The translations under genes and the position numbers were made by a program. From Venturia oleaginea (taxonomy: Eukaryota > Ascomycota > Dothideomycetes > Venturiales > Venturiaceae), in NCBI GenBank assembly GCA_013176395.1, contig JABMLP010000007.1:930001-994000 (forward strand): a stretch of DNA of 64,000 nt, in the 5' to 3' direction. The notes under the pieces were generated by a model. It searched no databases and was not told the DNA's origin. It saw nothing but the letters and a program-made list of their open reading frames with translations. Shown here one piece after another: positions 62,945 to 64,000 of the stretch. Within the stretch, counting starts at the first letter, position 1. Each line of letters begins with the position of its first letter.

Positions 62945-63091
62945 CTCTATTAGGGTATAGTAACCCTTGCGAGTACGGTGCGAGTGTCTGTAGCTTTATT
63001 TCGATGGATTTGGGCGATTTCGACTCCGTGGAGAAGTTTTTTTACGTTATAGAAACTAGTATACTTTCTTCTTAATTAAAATTTAGTATTA

Positions 63092-64000
63092 ACGTACTCC
63101 ACGACCCAACCGGTCAAAATTTCTTGGCACGACCATCTCATGTTACGGCTCTTTAATTTTTTCGCTATCAACAATAGATTCTAAGTCCGTCGTGCTACTA
63201 TCTGATTCAGAACATATCTCGATATCTTTTTTACAAGTTCGCGCATTATGCCCAGTTACGCCGCAGTTCCCACAGCGCCATTGAGTTGGTCGGGCTATTT
63301 CTTGATCACCGATACCACGAGCCTTCTTCGATCCCTGAGGCGCTACAGACGCCTCTGCAGCTACCTGCGCTGCTGCAGTCCCATACTCCATAGTACCACC
63401 TTGCTGGATCCACTTCCTTTTGCGCCATTTTCGGTTCGTTGTTACTGCCAATTGCTCTTCAAGCTCGCGGTTACGCGCAACAAGCAGAGCGTTTTGGTGA
63501 AGCATCAATTCAGCGCCCTTAATAAGCTGGGAAAAGCCAGCCTGCGCAGTAACTGGTGACCGAGTAAAAGACTCGCTTACGAGCTTGGATTGGGATCCAA
63601 ATTCATAAGTATTACTTGGAGTCTTGGACTGCCACGGCGTTTCTGGGAGATGGGTTTCTGGCGGGGTTCGTAGCCGTACTTCAAGGCGATCCAACACCAC
63701 CTGCGCGTCGATAGGGACTAGCCCTACTGCCTCAAAAGCCTTTTGACAGTTTTCTTTCGTAAACACGTCGAAAAACGCGTCTTTGAAGGCAGGGAGAAAG
63801 CCTTCCTTGTTGATATGGTACACGCGTCGGCGTGCCAAGTCCCGGACGCGTTGGGAGTACTTGCGCTTCAACGGCGAGAAGCAGACCACGTCAAGGGGCT
63901 GGAGTATATGCGACGAGTGCGATGGCATGCAGAGGGTTATAATCTTGTTTTCGAGGCAGTAGTCCTTGAAATCCTGGCTGAGATGGCTCTCATGACCGTC
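63092..64000 (-). mobile_element. second pogo element (pogo B), cut by the window edge
   Basis: Its end at 63092 reads ACGTACTCCACGACCCAACCGG after a TA. Coding sequence is nearly the same as pogo A, but the terminal repeat differs: it shares ACGTAyTCCAC and GGTCAAAA..TTGGCACGACC with pogo A and lacks the CATCGAGCGGGT units. The other end is outside the window. Confidence 0.85.
63143..64000 (-). CDS. pogo B transposase, C-terminal part
   Basis: Open without a stop from the window edge (beginning in the DGHESHL catalytic motif) to 63143, ending VDSEKIKEP. Compared with pogo A it has a few substitutions in the tail (ARGIGDQEIARPTQ for ARGSGGQETARPIQ; knuckle CGNCGVTGHNARTC). The third catalytic Asp (HILQPLDVVCF) is present. 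Whether the missing N-terminal part is intact is unknown. Confidence 0.88.
   Translation of the reverse strand, partial: DGHESHLSQDFKDYCLENKIITLCMPSHSSHILQPLDVVCFSPLKRKYSQRVRDLARRRVYHINKEGFLPAFKDAFFDVFTKENCQKAFEAVGLVPIDAQVVLDRLEVRLRTPPETHLPETPWQSKTPSNTYEFGSQSKLVSESFTRSPVTAQAGFSQLIKGAELMLHQNALLVARNRELEEQLAVTTNRKWRKRKWIQQGGTMEYGTAAAQVAAEASVAPQGSKKARGIGDQEIARPTQWRCGNCGVTGHNARTCKKDIEICSESDSSTTDLESIVDSEKIKEP

Larger units (their letters stand above)
57418..63043 (-). mobile_element. full-length Tad-like LINE retrotransposon
   Basis: 5,626 bp on the minus strand between two copies of ACGTTATAGAAACTA (57403-57417 and 63044-63058), a 15-bp target duplication that includes the last four bases of pogo A. 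The 5' end begins AAAAAAACTTCTCC; the 3' end is a short ATT-rich tail rather than a long poly(A). ORF1 and ORF2 are both present and nearly intact, so it looks full length and young. Confidence 0.93.

Overview
The window is nuclear DNA of a filamentous ascomycete (Pezizomycotina). The evidence is short GT-AG introns of about 46-65 bp, a fungal beta-1,3-glucan synthase, an AA9 polysaccharide monooxygenase, HET/NB-ARC relics, and pogo/Fot, Tc1/mariner, chromodomain Ty3/gypsy and Tad-like LINE elements typical of such genomes. The species is not identified.

Positions 1-22,400 are gene-rich: the end of the glucan synthase, LCB1 (sphingolipid synthesis), an AA9 gene with one internal stop, an F-box-like protein, a small Cys-rich protein, SDHAF3/ACN9, the eRF1 methyltransferase MTQ2 divergent from it, a kinase fragment and a complete kinase. 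A deleted pogo element and a Tc1/mariner copy follow, then a DHA2-type MFS exporter, a phytanoyl-CoA-dioxygenase-like oxygenase, an HD-domain hydrolase and a 5S rRNA gene. These are mostly independent housekeeping genes. The MFS/oxygenase pair could belong to a metabolite cluster, but no core synthase is present.

Positions 22,400-64,000 are a nested transposon landscape. Three complete chromodomain Ty3/gypsy elements are present (23,703-29,089 minus; 31,691-37,268 plus; 38,893-45,033 plus), with solo LTRs, a noncoding TRIM-like element, a 1.6-kb retroposon with an (AATC)n tail, a complete LINE and two related pogo elements. Between them lie broken genes: a DUF3435 tyrosine recombinase, a HET/NB-ARC/TPR NLR-like gene and a PD-(D/E)XK-nuclease-like gene.

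The main observations are these. The DUF3435 recombinase gene (48,926 down to 38,496) is cut by two insertions whose target duplications restore its frame exactly. All three gypsy families, and the TRIM-like element, carry a primer-binding site complementary to their own LTR, the Tf1/sushi self-priming arrangement. LTR flanks suggest an inversion at 31,084-31,690. Stops breaking otherwise open genes are nearly all explainable as C-to-T or G-to-A changes, as expected of RIP, while the gypsy elements look young and intact.
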